Assembly: GCA_963834705.1 (NCBI GenBank)
Contig: CAWICV010000001.1
Coordinates: 1,302,001 to 1,366,000 of the forward strand
Source: RYN-230 sp963834705
Lineage (GTDB): Bacteria; Actinomycetota; Actinomycetes; Streptosporangiales; Streptosporangiaceae
Reading direction: 5' to 3'
Length of the DNA: 64,000 nt
Each line of letters begins with the position of its first letter. Within the stretch, counting starts at the first letter, position 1. Below are positions 52,375 through 59,951 of this stretch, in pieces. The position numbers and the translations under genes were made by a program. Under the pieces are notes generated by a model. That model saw only the letters and a program-made list of their open reading frames with translations. It was not told the origin of the DNA and ran no database searches.

Positions 52375-52818
52375 GTGACTCAGGCTGAGCCCATGGTCAG
52401 GATCATCGAACCCGGAACCCAGATGCAGAAGGTCATCCCGCCACGTCTGGTGGAGCCTTATCTCACCGGGCGGCGGTCTGTGATCGCCGGGTACGTGTAC
52501 CGGGCCAGGGACTGCGCGCTCCGCAGCCCGGCCGATTTTTATGATGTCCTGAACCTTGGCTATGACGGGTCTGACTTCACCGCCGAACTGGCGGAGATCT
52601 ACGTCATGCGCTGGCGTGCCCTGGACCTGGACGCGTCACTCGCGCCGCCGCCGGCGGATGGCCCGGCCGGGCCACCGCCCAGCTCCATTCCTGAGTTCTA
52701 CACGCTGCCGATCCCAGTCCCGGTGGGTGCGGAGATGCACCGGATCGTGCCCGGGGGCGAAGAGCTCATCGCCCGGTTTGACGGGCAGGCCTGGCTTCGC
52801 CCGTCCAAGGGGCTGTGA
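52375..52818 (+). CDS. Uncharacterised protein, first gene of a two-gene cassette
   Basis: 147 residues; GTG start with GAGGGGAG about 5 nt upstream. Not recognised. It opens MVRIIEPGTQMQKVIPPRLVEPYLTGRRSVIAGYVYRARDCA, with a Tyr/Asp-rich middle (FYDVLNLGYDGSDF), an Arg-Trp-Arg motif (VMRWRALDLDAS), a Pro-rich link and a C-terminal small strand-rich end (EELIARFDGQAWLRP). No signal peptide or membrane helix. The next gene starts 3 bp after its stop. Confidence 0.7.
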   Translation: MTQAEPMVRIIEPGTQMQKVIPPRLVEPYLTGRRSVIAGYVYRARDCALRSPADFYDVLNLGYDGSDFTAELAEIYVMRWRALDLDASLAPPPADGPAGPPPSSIPEFYTLPIPVPVGAEMHRIVPGGEELIARFDGQAWLRPSKGL

Positions 52819-52821
52819 GCC

Positions 52822-54279
52822 ATGCGCTTCCGGCAGATGGCCACGTACCGCGGGATCCCCTACGAGGTAGGGGTGGGACCGTCCGAATCCGATGTCGTCT
52901 TGTTTGCCGCGTGCCCGCCTCCAGAGGAACTGGGCTTCGAGCCCGCTCCCGGGCACTGGCGCAAGCGCGTGATCAGGGCGGAGGTCAACGTGCTCTGGGA
53001 GTCCCGGCCAATTGGCACCTTCCATGGCGAAGCCTGCCTGGTGCTGGATGACCTCGGCGACCGACTGCACATCGTCTACCTGGGCAAGGACGCCCGGCGG
53101 GCCAGGGAACTCGGTTACTGGCAGGTGGACCGGGGGGTGTTCGAGCTGCTCACGCCGCGGGACGAGGTGACCAGCCTGGCCGAGGAGAAGGTGGAAAAGA
53201 CCCTGCCCCGCCCCCGGCCGGAGCCCGCCACGCCACCGCAGCCCTCTTATCCCTACGGCGCGCAGCCCTGGTCGGCCGCGCCGCTGGCTGCCCCGGCCCC
53301 GGACGCCCGCGGCCGGGGTTACCCGGCCGAGGCGGCCCTGGCGCCGGCCGGGGCCTGGACCGGAAACGGCGCGCCGCCGCAGTGGACCGGCAACGGCACC
53401 GGCGGCCACCCCGCACAGGCTGGTTATGCGCCGCCCGGCGGGCCGGACGGCTGGACCGGCCCGGGCACCGGACCGCAGCCCCCGGTCAGCGGCTACGGCC
53501 CGGCCACCGGGCCACAGCCCCCGGTCACCGGGCCACAGCCCCCGGTCACCGGCTACGGCCCGCCGACCAACTGGAATGGGAACGGCGCCCCCGGCGGCAC
53601 CGGGAGCTGGACCGGCAACGGTACCGGCGGGCACCCCGCGCAGGCTGGCTATGCACCGGCTGGTGGCTGGACCGGCAACGGAGCGCGGCCGCCCGCGGGC
53701 TGGACCGGCTACGGCGCGCCGCCACCCGGCGGCTGGACCGGCCCGGGCACCGGGCCGCAGCCCCCGGTGAACGGTTACGGCCCGCCGACCAACTGGACCG
53801 GAAACGGTGCCCCGGGCGGCTGGAACGGCACCGGCGCGCCCGGGATGAACAGTCCCGGCCCGGTCAACGGCAATGGCAATGGCAACGGCCAGTGGAACGG
53901 CGCGGCCACCGCGATACAGGCCCCGCTACCGGAACCGGACAGCATCCTGGAGGGCACCCCGCTGGCCGGGCCGTCCCGCCGCGCCCAGCGCTCCGCCGGC
54001 CGCCGGTCCGCCCGCAAGCAGCGGGTCCAGACCAGGTCGATCTTCTCCGAACTCGCCGATCTGGCCGCCATCCCGCGCTCCGCGTACGCGCTGGAGCAGG
54101 AGGCCGACGGCGCCATGTGCCTGCTCCGCACGGACGAGGGTTTCGAGGTGTTCAGCGCGGCTGACGGGGCCCGGCACGAGGTCCGCACGTTCGAGGACGA
54201 AGAGGCCGCCTACTTCTACCTGTTCGGCGTGCTGGCCGCCGAGTCGGTCCGCAACGGCACCCTGATCCCGCCCCGATAG
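52822..54279 (+). CDS. Uncharacterised two-domain protein with a Gly/Pro/Asn/Trp repeat linker
   Basis: 485 residues. Domain 1 (1-~125): RFRQMATYRGIPYEVGVGPSESDVVLFAACPPPEELGFEP ... GELYWQVDRGVFELLTPRDEV, a compact soluble fold I do not recognise. A ~230-residue low-complexity linker of repeats such as WTGNGTGGHPAQAGYAP and TGPQPPVTGYGPPTNW follows. Domain 2 (~405-485): SIFSELADLAAIPRSAYALEQEADGAMCLL, then VFSAADGARHEVRTFEDEEAAYFYLFGVLAAES, resembling a small immunity-like or scaffold domain. Coupled to the previous gene; function unknown. Confidence 0.72.
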   Translation: MRFRQMATYRGIPYEVGVGPSESDVVLFAACPPPEELGFEPAPGHWRKRVIRAEVNVLWESRPIGTFHGEACLVLDDLGDRLHIVYLGKDARRARELGYWQVDRGVFELLTPRDEVTSLAEEKVEKTLPRPRPEPATPPQPSYPYGAQPWSAAPLAAPAPDARGRGYPAEAALAPAGAWTGNGAPPQWTGNGTGGHPAQAGYAPPGGPDGWTGPGTGPQPPVSGYGPATGPQPPVTGPQPPVTGYGPPTNWNGNGAPGGTGSWTGNGTGGHPAQAGYAPAGGWTGNGARPPAGWTGYGAPPPGGWTGPGTGPQPPVNGYGPPTNWTGNGAPGGWNGTGAPGMNSPGPVNGNGNGNGQWNGAATAIQAPLPEPDSILEGTPLAGPSRRAQRSAGRRSARKQRVQTRSIFSELADLAAIPRSAYALEQEADGAMCLLRTDEGFEVFSAADGARHEVRTFEDEEAAYFYLFGVLAAESVRNGTLIPPR

Positions 54280-54392
54280 CCCGCAGCCCCCCAGATCCCC
54301 ATCCTGATCATGAGTTTGGTGCGCATCTAGCTAGTACAACGCCGCTGACTTAAGGTCTAGGCGCGTCATATCGATCATGCTCCGGCGACTTT

Positions 54393-54452
54393 TCACGGAT
54401 CTGGTGTGGTCATTGCCCGGTTTGTCCTGGTCTCAGCGGACCGGATCCGTGA
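54393..54452. terminator. Candidate bidirectional terminator between convergent genes
   Basis: Arms 54393-54405 (TCACGGATCTGGT) and 54440-54452 (ACCGGATCCGTGA) pair over 13 bp with one G-T mismatch around a 34-nt loop. Lies between the two-gene cassette (plus) and the MerR gene (minus). The long loop makes it less certain than a compact hairpin. Confidence 0.5.
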
Positions 54453-54487
54453 TAAGCCGGCGCCAGCGGGGCACCCGGTCAGCTGGG

Positions 54488-55420
54488 TCAGCTGCGGCCG
54501 AGGGAAGCCATCACCGCGGTGACCGCGTCCGGCAGGTTGCCGATCAGGCGGCTGCCGTCCGGCAGGCCGTCCCGCGGCCAGCCTGGTCCGCCGAGCAGCA
54601 GCCGGGCCCCGGGCCGCCTCGGCCGCAGGTCCGGCAGCACGGCCGGGTTCCCAGTGTCCGGGACCTGCGACCACAGGAACACCGCGGCCGGCCCGGTGCG
54701 CCGGACCGCGGCGACCAGCGAGACGTAGGGCAGCGCGGCACCCAGCATCCGGGCGCTCACCGCGCACTCGGCCAGCGCCGCGGCCAGTGCGTACAGCGGC
54801 AGGCTGTGCTGCTCTCCCTCCGCGCAGGCGAGCAGGACCGGGCGGTCGTCGGCTGGGCCCGGCGCATATGGATGCCGGGCGGCCAGTGCGGCCAGCGTCA
54901 CCGAGGACAGCAGATGCTCGGCCTCGACGCAGGTCCCGGTCTGCTCGTACCGGATGCCGATCCCGGTGAGCACGGGGACGAGCAGGCTCTGCCAGGCCGG
55001 GATCACCCCGTCCCGGGCCAGCGCAGCCCGGATGATCTCGTCCATCAGTGCGCCGTCCATGGCCAGCGCGGCGCGGGCCAGGCCACGGGCCGCGGCCGAG
55101 GCACCGGGCAGCGCGAGCCGCTGGCCGCCGGCCCCATGCCCGGGCCCGGAGCGGGCCGCCGGGACGTCCGGCGCCGGTACTGGCGGCACCCGGCTGACCA
55201 GTGCGGCCTGGGCGGCGTCGGCCGGTGCCGCGCCGCGCAGGATGAGCCGCTGCATGTGCTCCAGCCGGGTGATGTCCGCGGCCGTATACCGCCGGTGCCG
55301 GCCGGGGCTGAATTCCTGGGCGCCGATGCCGTACCGCCGGTTCCAGGTGCGCAGCGTGGACGGCGCGACGCCGAGCCGGCGGGCAACCGCGCCCACGCTG
55401 AACCCGACTTCGTCCGCCAT
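54488..55420 (-). CDS. MerR family regulator with a B12-binding-like domain (CarH/LitR-type)
   Basis: 310 residues from the ATG at 55420 (GGGGAAGG upstream). N-terminal MerR helix-turn-helix: FSVGAVARRLGVAPSTLRTWNRRYGIGAQEFSPGRHRRYTAADITRLEHM. A helical cap has VEAEHLLSS (the Glu-His of CarH-type light sensors), but the Trp expected before it is Tyr here (IRYEQTG). The Rossmann part has CAEGEQHSLPLYAL in place of DxHxxG. A cobalamin or light response is possible but not assured. No carotenoid genes lie nearby. Confidence 0.85.
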   Translation of the reverse strand: MADEVGFSVGAVARRLGVAPSTLRTWNRRYGIGAQEFSPGRHRRYTAADITRLEHMQRLILRGAAPADAAQAALVSRVPPVPAPDVPAARSGPGHGAGGQRLALPGASAAARGLARAALAMDGALMDEIIRAALARDGVIPAWQSLLVPVLTGIGIRYEQTGTCVEAEHLLSSVTLAALAARHPYAPGPADDRPVLLACAEGEQHSLPLYALAAALAECAVSARMLGAALPYVSLVAAVRRTGPAAVFLWSQVPDTGNPAVLPDLRPRRPGARLLLGGPGWPRDGLPDGSRLIGNLPDAVTAVMASLGRS

Positions 55421-55944
55421 GGCCCTTCCCCGGACGTGATGATCCCGGAAACGCCATTCAACCCGCCCGGCCGGGCCGCGACAAGCGCGGCCGTTCTACC
55501 AGGCACGGCGAGCCTGCCCAGCGGGCCAGCAGTGGGGGCGGGGCGGGGCGGTCCGGTAGCCGCCTGGCTGGGATGAAAATAGCCGGCTGCCGGGCTCCCG
55601 GCCGGGCTGCCCGGCCGGCCCGCGGAGGCCGTGGGATACCCTCGTGCCACTTATCCGGGCCGCTTCACCCGAGGCCATCCGCATGCCGATCCGGATGCCG
55701 ATCTAGATGCTCTGGGTGTCCGGAAAATAACTCAACGTCGCAAGAGGTTACAGGTGTCTGCACGATCGCCCGGCTTGAAGACTTTCGCCCTCATCCGCGG
55801 CGCGGGCCGCTATGGTTCAAGTGCCGGCGGGGCTGACGGTCCCCCGCTCCCCAAGCAGCCCCGTCGGCACTCGCTCGTTTTCCGGCCGCCGGTGCCGCCT
55901 CGGCCCGGGACGTCTGGGCCCGCGAACACGCAGAAAAGCTGATC
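55421..55944. other. Intergenic region, no gene recognised
   Basis: Two small plus-strand frames (55573-55836, 55631-55942) are Cys/Ser/Arg-rich or have no family character and lack good ribosome sites. A short imperfect repeat (GATGCCGATCCGGATGCCGATC, about 55685-55710) is present. Promoters of the divergent MerR and epimerase genes should lie here. Confidence 0.6.
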
Positions 55945-56883
55945 ATGGTTTCGCTCACCGGCGCCCAGGTTCCGCTCAGCGGCGCGCAATACGACATCTC
56001 GGCCGGGGATTACCAGGCCACGGTCACCGAGCTGGGCGCTGGGCTGCGCCTGCTGCGGCACCGCGGCCAGCCGGTCATCACCGAGTACGAGGCCGACGTG
56101 CTGCCACCGGCCGGGGCCGGCCAGCTGCTCTGCCCGTGGCCCAACCGGGTGGACGGCGGCCGCTACGCCACCGGCGGCGTGCAGCACCAGCTGGCTCTGT
56201 CCGAGCCAGCCAACCAGAACGCGATCCACGGGCTGACCCGGTGGGCGGGCTGGGCCACCACGGCGCACACCGGCCAGCAGGTCAGCCTGCGGTACGTGCT
56301 GCTCGGCCACCAGGGCTACCCGTTCTGCCTGGAGCTGGAGGCCAGCTACCAGCTCGAAGCCGGCCATGGCCTGCAGGTCAGCATCAGCGCCCGGAACGTC
56401 GGCTCGGCACCCGCCCCGTATGGCACCGGATCCCACCCGTACCTGACCACGGGCGCGGCCAGCGTCAACGGCTGCGAGCTGACGCTGCCGGCCGGGCTCC
56501 GGCTGCCCAACGGCGACCGCGGCCTCCCGGCCGGGCCGCCCGCGGACGTGACCGGCACCGAGTTCGACTTCCGCGCCGCCCGGGCGGTCGGCCGCGTCCA
56601 GCTGGACCACGCATTCACCGGGCTGACCCGGGATGACCAGGGCCGCGCCTGGGCCCGGCTGCGGCAGGCGGGCACCGAGGTGGCCCTGTGGGCGGGCCCC
56701 GGATATGACTGGCTGCAGGTGTTCACCGGGGATGCGCTGGAGCCTGGCCAGCGCCGCCGGGCGGTGGCCATCGAGCCGATGACTTGCCCGCCCAATGCGT
56801 TCGTGTCCGGGACCGACCTGCTCATGCTGGAGCCCGGCGACAGCGTGACACACAGCTGGGGCATCGAGGTCAGCGCGGTTTAG
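55945..56883 (+). CDS. Aldose 1-epimerase
   Basis: 312 residues, GalM-like. Interconverts alpha and beta anomers of aldoses. Family motifs: ELGAGLRLLRHRGQPVI, LLCPWPNRVDGGRYATGGVQHQL, NAIHGLTRWAGW (catalytic His), GTGSHPYLTT (second His), LDHAFTGL, and FSGTDLLMLEPGDS near the end. Catalytic base Glu is likely in VAIEPMTCPPNAF. A weak ribosome site (AAAAG) precedes the ATG at 55945. Its stop overlaps the convergent mocA stop by 4 bp. Confidence 0.9.
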   Translation: MVSLTGAQVPLSGAQYDISAGDYQATVTELGAGLRLLRHRGQPVITEYEADVLPPAGAGQLLCPWPNRVDGGRYATGGVQHQLALSEPANQNAIHGLTRWAGWATTAHTGQQVSLRYVLLGHQGYPFCLELEASYQLEAGHGLQVSISARNVGSAPAPYGTGSHPYLTTGAASVNGCELTLPAGLRLPNGDRGLPAGPPADVTGTEFDFRAARAVGRVQLDHAFTGLTRDDQGRAWARLRQAGTEVALWAGPGYDWLQVFTGDALEPGQRRRAVAIEPMTCPPNAFVSGTDLLMLEPGDSVTHSWGIEVSAV

Positions 56884-57458
56884 CTGGGCAGCATCCGGGT
56901 GAGCCGGGCCAGGTCGGCCGGGGTGTCCAGGTCGTCCGGCCGGCCGGTGTCCGCGCACTCGACCAGCGCGGCCAGGTCCGGGTGGGCGCGCAGAAACGGC
57001 CGCGCGCCGGCGTCGCCCGCGGCCAGCGAGATCACTTCCGGCCAGTGCGCCCGGGCCAGCAGCACCGGGTTGCGCGGCCGGCCGTGGTAGGCGGCGACGG
57101 CCACGGTGGCCCCGGCCGCGTACGCGGCGATCAGCCGCCGCACCGCGGCCGCCCCGATCAGCGGCTGGTCAACCAGGGCGACGACGGCGGCCGCACAGCC
57201 GTCCGGCACCGCCCGCAGGCCGACGGCCAGCGACGAGCCCATGCCGCTGGCCCAGTCGGGGTTGTGCACCGTCGTCGCCCCGGGCAGGGTCAGCGGCACG
57301 GCCCCGGTGACCACCACGATCGGTCCGGCCCCGCCCGCCTGGAGCAGCCCGGTACCGCGGTCGACCAGGCGGCTGCCGCCCAGCTCGACCAGCGCCTTCG
57401 GCTGGCCTAGCCGGGATCCGCCGCCGGCCGCCAGCAGCACCCCCGCAACGCGCGGCAC
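56880..57458 (-). CDS. MocA/MobA-like molybdopterin nucleotidyltransferase
   Basis: 192 residues: VAGVLLAAGGGSRLGQPKALVELGGSRLVDRG (nucleotide-binding loop), VVVTGAVP, HNPDWASGMGSSLAVGL, VVALVDQPLIGAAAVRRLI and HGRPRNPVLLARAHW, then GDAGARPFLRAHP. Adds a nucleotide to molybdopterin in CO or xanthine dehydrogenase-type enzymes. GTG start at 57458, 7 bp after xdhC. No molybdenum enzyme genes are in the window. Confidence 0.9.
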   Translation of the reverse strand: MPRVAGVLLAAGGGSRLGQPKALVELGGSRLVDRGTGLLQAGGAGPIVVVTGAVPLTLPGATTVHNPDWASGMGSSLAVGLRAVPDGCAAAVVALVDQPLIGAAAVRRLIAAYAAGATVAVAAYHGRPRNPVLLARAHWPEVISLAAGDAGARPFLRAHPDLAALVECADTGRPDDLDTPADLARLTRMLPS

Positions 57459-57465
57459 GGCCGGG

Positions 57466-58584
57466 TCAGCTGGTGTGATGGATCCGCCCCGAGGTCAGCG
57501 TCAGCGGACGGCCGGAGCCGCCCCAGCGGAGCTGGATGAGCTCGGCCGCGACCGATACCGCGGTCTCCTCCGGGGTCCGGGCGCCGAGGTCCAGGCCGAT
57601 CGGCGAGCGCAGCCGGGCCAGTTCGTCCTCGGTCAGCCCGGCCTCGCGCAGCCGGTCCAGCCGGTCCTCATGGGTGCGGCGGCTGCCCATGGCGCCGATG
57701 TACCCGGCGGGAGTGCGCAGTGCCACTTCGAGGACGGGCACGTCGAACTTGGGATCGTGGGTGAGCACGCAGATCACCGTGCGCGAGTCCACCGGGGTCT
57801 GGGCCAGGTACCGGTGCGGCCAGTCCACCACCACCTCGTCGGCATCCGGGAACCGGGCCTGGGTGGCGAAGATGGGCCGGGCGTCGCACACGGTCACCCG
57901 GTAGCCGAGGAACTTGCCCGCCCGGGCCACGGCCGCGGCGAAGTCGATGGCACCGAACACCAGCATCCGCGGCGGCGGCGCGAACGAGTGCACGAAAACG
58001 GCCAGTTCGTCACCGCGCCGCTCGCCGTGCTCGCCGTACCGGCGGACCCCGGTCAGGCCCTGGGCCAGCATGCCGCGTGCATCGTCGTCCACCGCCTGAT
58101 CCAGCCGGTCCCCGGCGCCCAGGCTGCCGCTGGCCCGGTCATCGCCGTCCCAGATCACCCGGCGCGCGCCGACCTGGCCCGGCCCCTCGATGACGGTGGC
58201 CACCGCCACCGGCTCGCCAGCCCGGATCGCCGCGGTCACCTCGCCCAGCTCGGGAAAGGACTGCGCGCTGACCGGTTCCACGAACACATGCAGGATCCCG
58301 CCGCAGGTCAGCCCCACGGCGAGCGCGTCGTTGTCACTGACCCCATAGGTCTCCAGCACGGCCTGCCCGGTTTCGCAGACCTCACGGGCCACCTCGTACA
58401 CGGCACCCTCGACGCAGCCGCCGGACACACTGCCGGTCACCTCACCGTCGGCCGATACCGCCATCGCGGCGCCCGGCTCCCGTGGCGCGCTGCGGAACGT
58501 CCGGACCACGGTGGCCAGGCCGAACACCTCCCCCGCGTCCCACCACTTCGCGATCGGGTCCAGGATGTCTCGCAACCGGTTCAC
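57466..58584 (-). CDS. XdhC/CoxF family molybdenum cofactor maturation protein
   Basis: 372 residues. N-terminal XdhC domain: LATVVRTFRSAPREPGAAMAVSADGEVTGSVSGGCVEGAV (conserved GGCVEG), LTCGGILHVFVEPV. C-terminal Rossmann domain: MLVFGAIDFAAAVARAGKFLGYRVTVCDARPIFA, VVVDWPHRYL, VLTHDPKFDVP, YIGAMGSRRTHEDR and LRSPIGLDLGARTPEE. Holds and inserts the sulfurated cofactor into xanthine or CO dehydrogenases. Operon with the MocA-like gene. Confidence 0.94.
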   Translation of the reverse strand: MNRLRDILDPIAKWWDAGEVFGLATVVRTFRSAPREPGAAMAVSADGEVTGSVSGGCVEGAVYEVAREVCETGQAVLETYGVSDNDALAVGLTCGGILHVFVEPVSAQSFPELGEVTAAIRAGEPVAVATVIEGPGQVGARRVIWDGDDRASGSLGAGDRLDQAVDDDARGMLAQGLTGVRRYGEHGERRGDELAVFVHSFAPPPRMLVFGAIDFAAAVARAGKFLGYRVTVCDARPIFATQARFPDADEVVVDWPHRYLAQTPVDSRTVICVLTHDPKFDVPVLEVALRTPAGYIGAMGSRRTHEDRLDRLREAGLTEDELARLRSPIGLDLGARTPEETAVSVAAELIQLRWGGSGRPLTLTSGRIHHTS

Positions 58585-58786
58585 CTCGGCACGTGTAGCG
58601 ACTCCGGCCCCGGGCAGTCTGCCGTGCGTGGCCCAGCCGGGCCACCCGGAGCATTATCACAGGGTACGTTCATGCTCCCGGCCAGCGCCATGGCCGTGAT
58701 CACCGGCAGCACTGCCCAGCCATGATCACCGGGCCACGTGACCCGAATCACGTGCCCCTGGCCCCGGCCCCGCTGGCCGATATTAG

Positions 58787-58805
58787 TTAGGTTAGCCTAA
58801 GCTTC
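58787..58805 (+). promoter_or_regulatory. IdeR/DmdR-type iron box
   Basis: TTAGGTTAGCCTAAGCTTC matches the 19-bp DtxR/IdeR operator pattern TTAGGTTAGCCTAACCTAA at 16 positions. It lies 45 bp upstream of the ferric-iron transporter operon and overlaps a possible -10 (TAGGTT), so iron-bound IdeR/DmdR should repress the operon when iron is plentiful. Confidence 0.88.
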
Positions 58806-58849
58806 CTAGCGGCTCAGGCGGCGCGTCTCAGGCGACAGGAAGGTAACCG

Positions 58850-59908
58850 GTGACAGCACGGCTACGGGGTACGACTCGACCGCTCACCCTGGCCGCGCTG
58901 GCCATCGTGGCCTGCCTGCTGGCCGGCTGCGGGAACGCGCTCTCGATCTCGTCGAACGGCAGCAGCGCCCCGTCCATCACGCTGTACAGCGGCCAGCACC
59001 CGCAGACCACTCAGAAGATCGTCGCGGCGTTCGAGAAGCAGACCGGCATCACGGTCCGGGTCCGCAGTGACGACGAGGACGTGCTGACCCAGCAGATCGT
59101 GGCCGAGGGCCGCCGGTCACCAGCCGACGTGATCTGCACCGAGAACTCCCCGGCGCTGGAGTTCCTCCAGGACAAGGGCCTGCTGGCACCGGTGGACCAG
59201 GCCACACTGACTGCCACCCCGGCCAAGTACAACTCGCTGCAGGGCCGCTGGGTCGGCGTATCCGCCCGGGTCAGTGTCATCGTCTACAACCCCAGCCTGA
59301 TCAAGGCGAGCCAGCTGCCCAGGTCGGTCATGCAACTGGCCGACGCCAAGTACCAGGGCAAGCTCGCGCTGGCCGCCGGGGAGACCGACTTCCAGCCGAT
59401 CGTCACTGCCGTGCTGCGCGGGCACGGCCAGGCCGCCACGGTCCGCTGGCTGAACGGGCTGAAGGCCAACGCGGCCGGGCACACCTACCCGGACAACGAG
59501 ACGGTCACCAGCCAGGTTAACCGGGGCGCCGTGCCGCTGGGCATCATCAACGAGTACTACTGGTACCGGCTGCGGGCGGAAATCGGCGCGGGCAGCATTC
59601 ACTCGAAGATCGCATATTTCGCGCCGCACGATCCCGGGTACGTGGTGGACGTGTCGGGTGCCGCGGTGCTGAAGACCTCGACCCACCAGGCGGCCGCACA
59701 GCGATTTCTCGCCTTCCTGGTGAGCAGGCAGGCACAAGAGATCATCGGCCGCGACTCGCTCAGCTATGAGTATCCGATCGCGTCCGGGGTGACCACCGCC
59801 GCGCCGGAAACGCCGCTGCGTGACCTGCAGCCAGATCCAATTACCGTCTCCGACCTGGGCGACGGTTCGGCGGCCATCGCGCTGCTCCGCCAGGCGGGAC
59901 TCCTGTGA
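58850..59908 (+). CDS. Ferric iron ABC transporter substrate-binding lipoprotein
   Basis: 352 residues; GTG start with AGGAAGG upstream. Lipobox LLAGC (Cys27). FbpA/AfuA-like periplasmic-binding fold: ITLYSGQHPQTTQKIVAAFEKQTGITVRV, SPADVICTENSPALEFLQDKGLL, RWVGVSARVSVIVYN, PLGIINEYYWYRL (Tyr-Tyr pair that coordinates Fe3+ in the family) and SGAAVLKTSTHQAAAQRFLAFL. First gene of a three-gene operon behind an iron box. Confidence 0.94.
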   Translation: MTARLRGTTRPLTLAALAIVACLLAGCGNALSISSNGSSAPSITLYSGQHPQTTQKIVAAFEKQTGITVRVRSDDEDVLTQQIVAEGRRSPADVICTENSPALEFLQDKGLLAPVDQATLTATPAKYNSLQGRWVGVSARVSVIVYNPSLIKASQLPRSVMQLADAKYQGKLALAAGETDFQPIVTAVLRGHGQAATVRWLNGLKANAAGHTYPDNETVTSQVNRGAVPLGIINEYYWYRLRAEIGAGSIHSKIAYFAPHDPGYVVDVSGAAVLKTSTHQAAAQRFLAFLVSRQAQEIIGRDSLSYEYPIASGVTTAAPETPLRDLQPDPITVSDLGDGSAAIALLRQAGLL

Positions 59909-59951
59909 GCACCGTGCTGCGCCGGACGGTGCGAGCGTCTGAGGAGACTCT

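Noticed and set aside
54393..55457. 354-aa alternative frame across the MerR gene
   Set aside because: The frame ending at 54488 has the MerR and B12-type motifs; this one is its shifted shadow.
55573..55942. Two overlapping small plus-strand frames before the aldose epimerase
   Set aside because: Cys/Ser/Arg-rich and proline-rich with no recognisable motifs, poor starts, and strong frame ambiguity.
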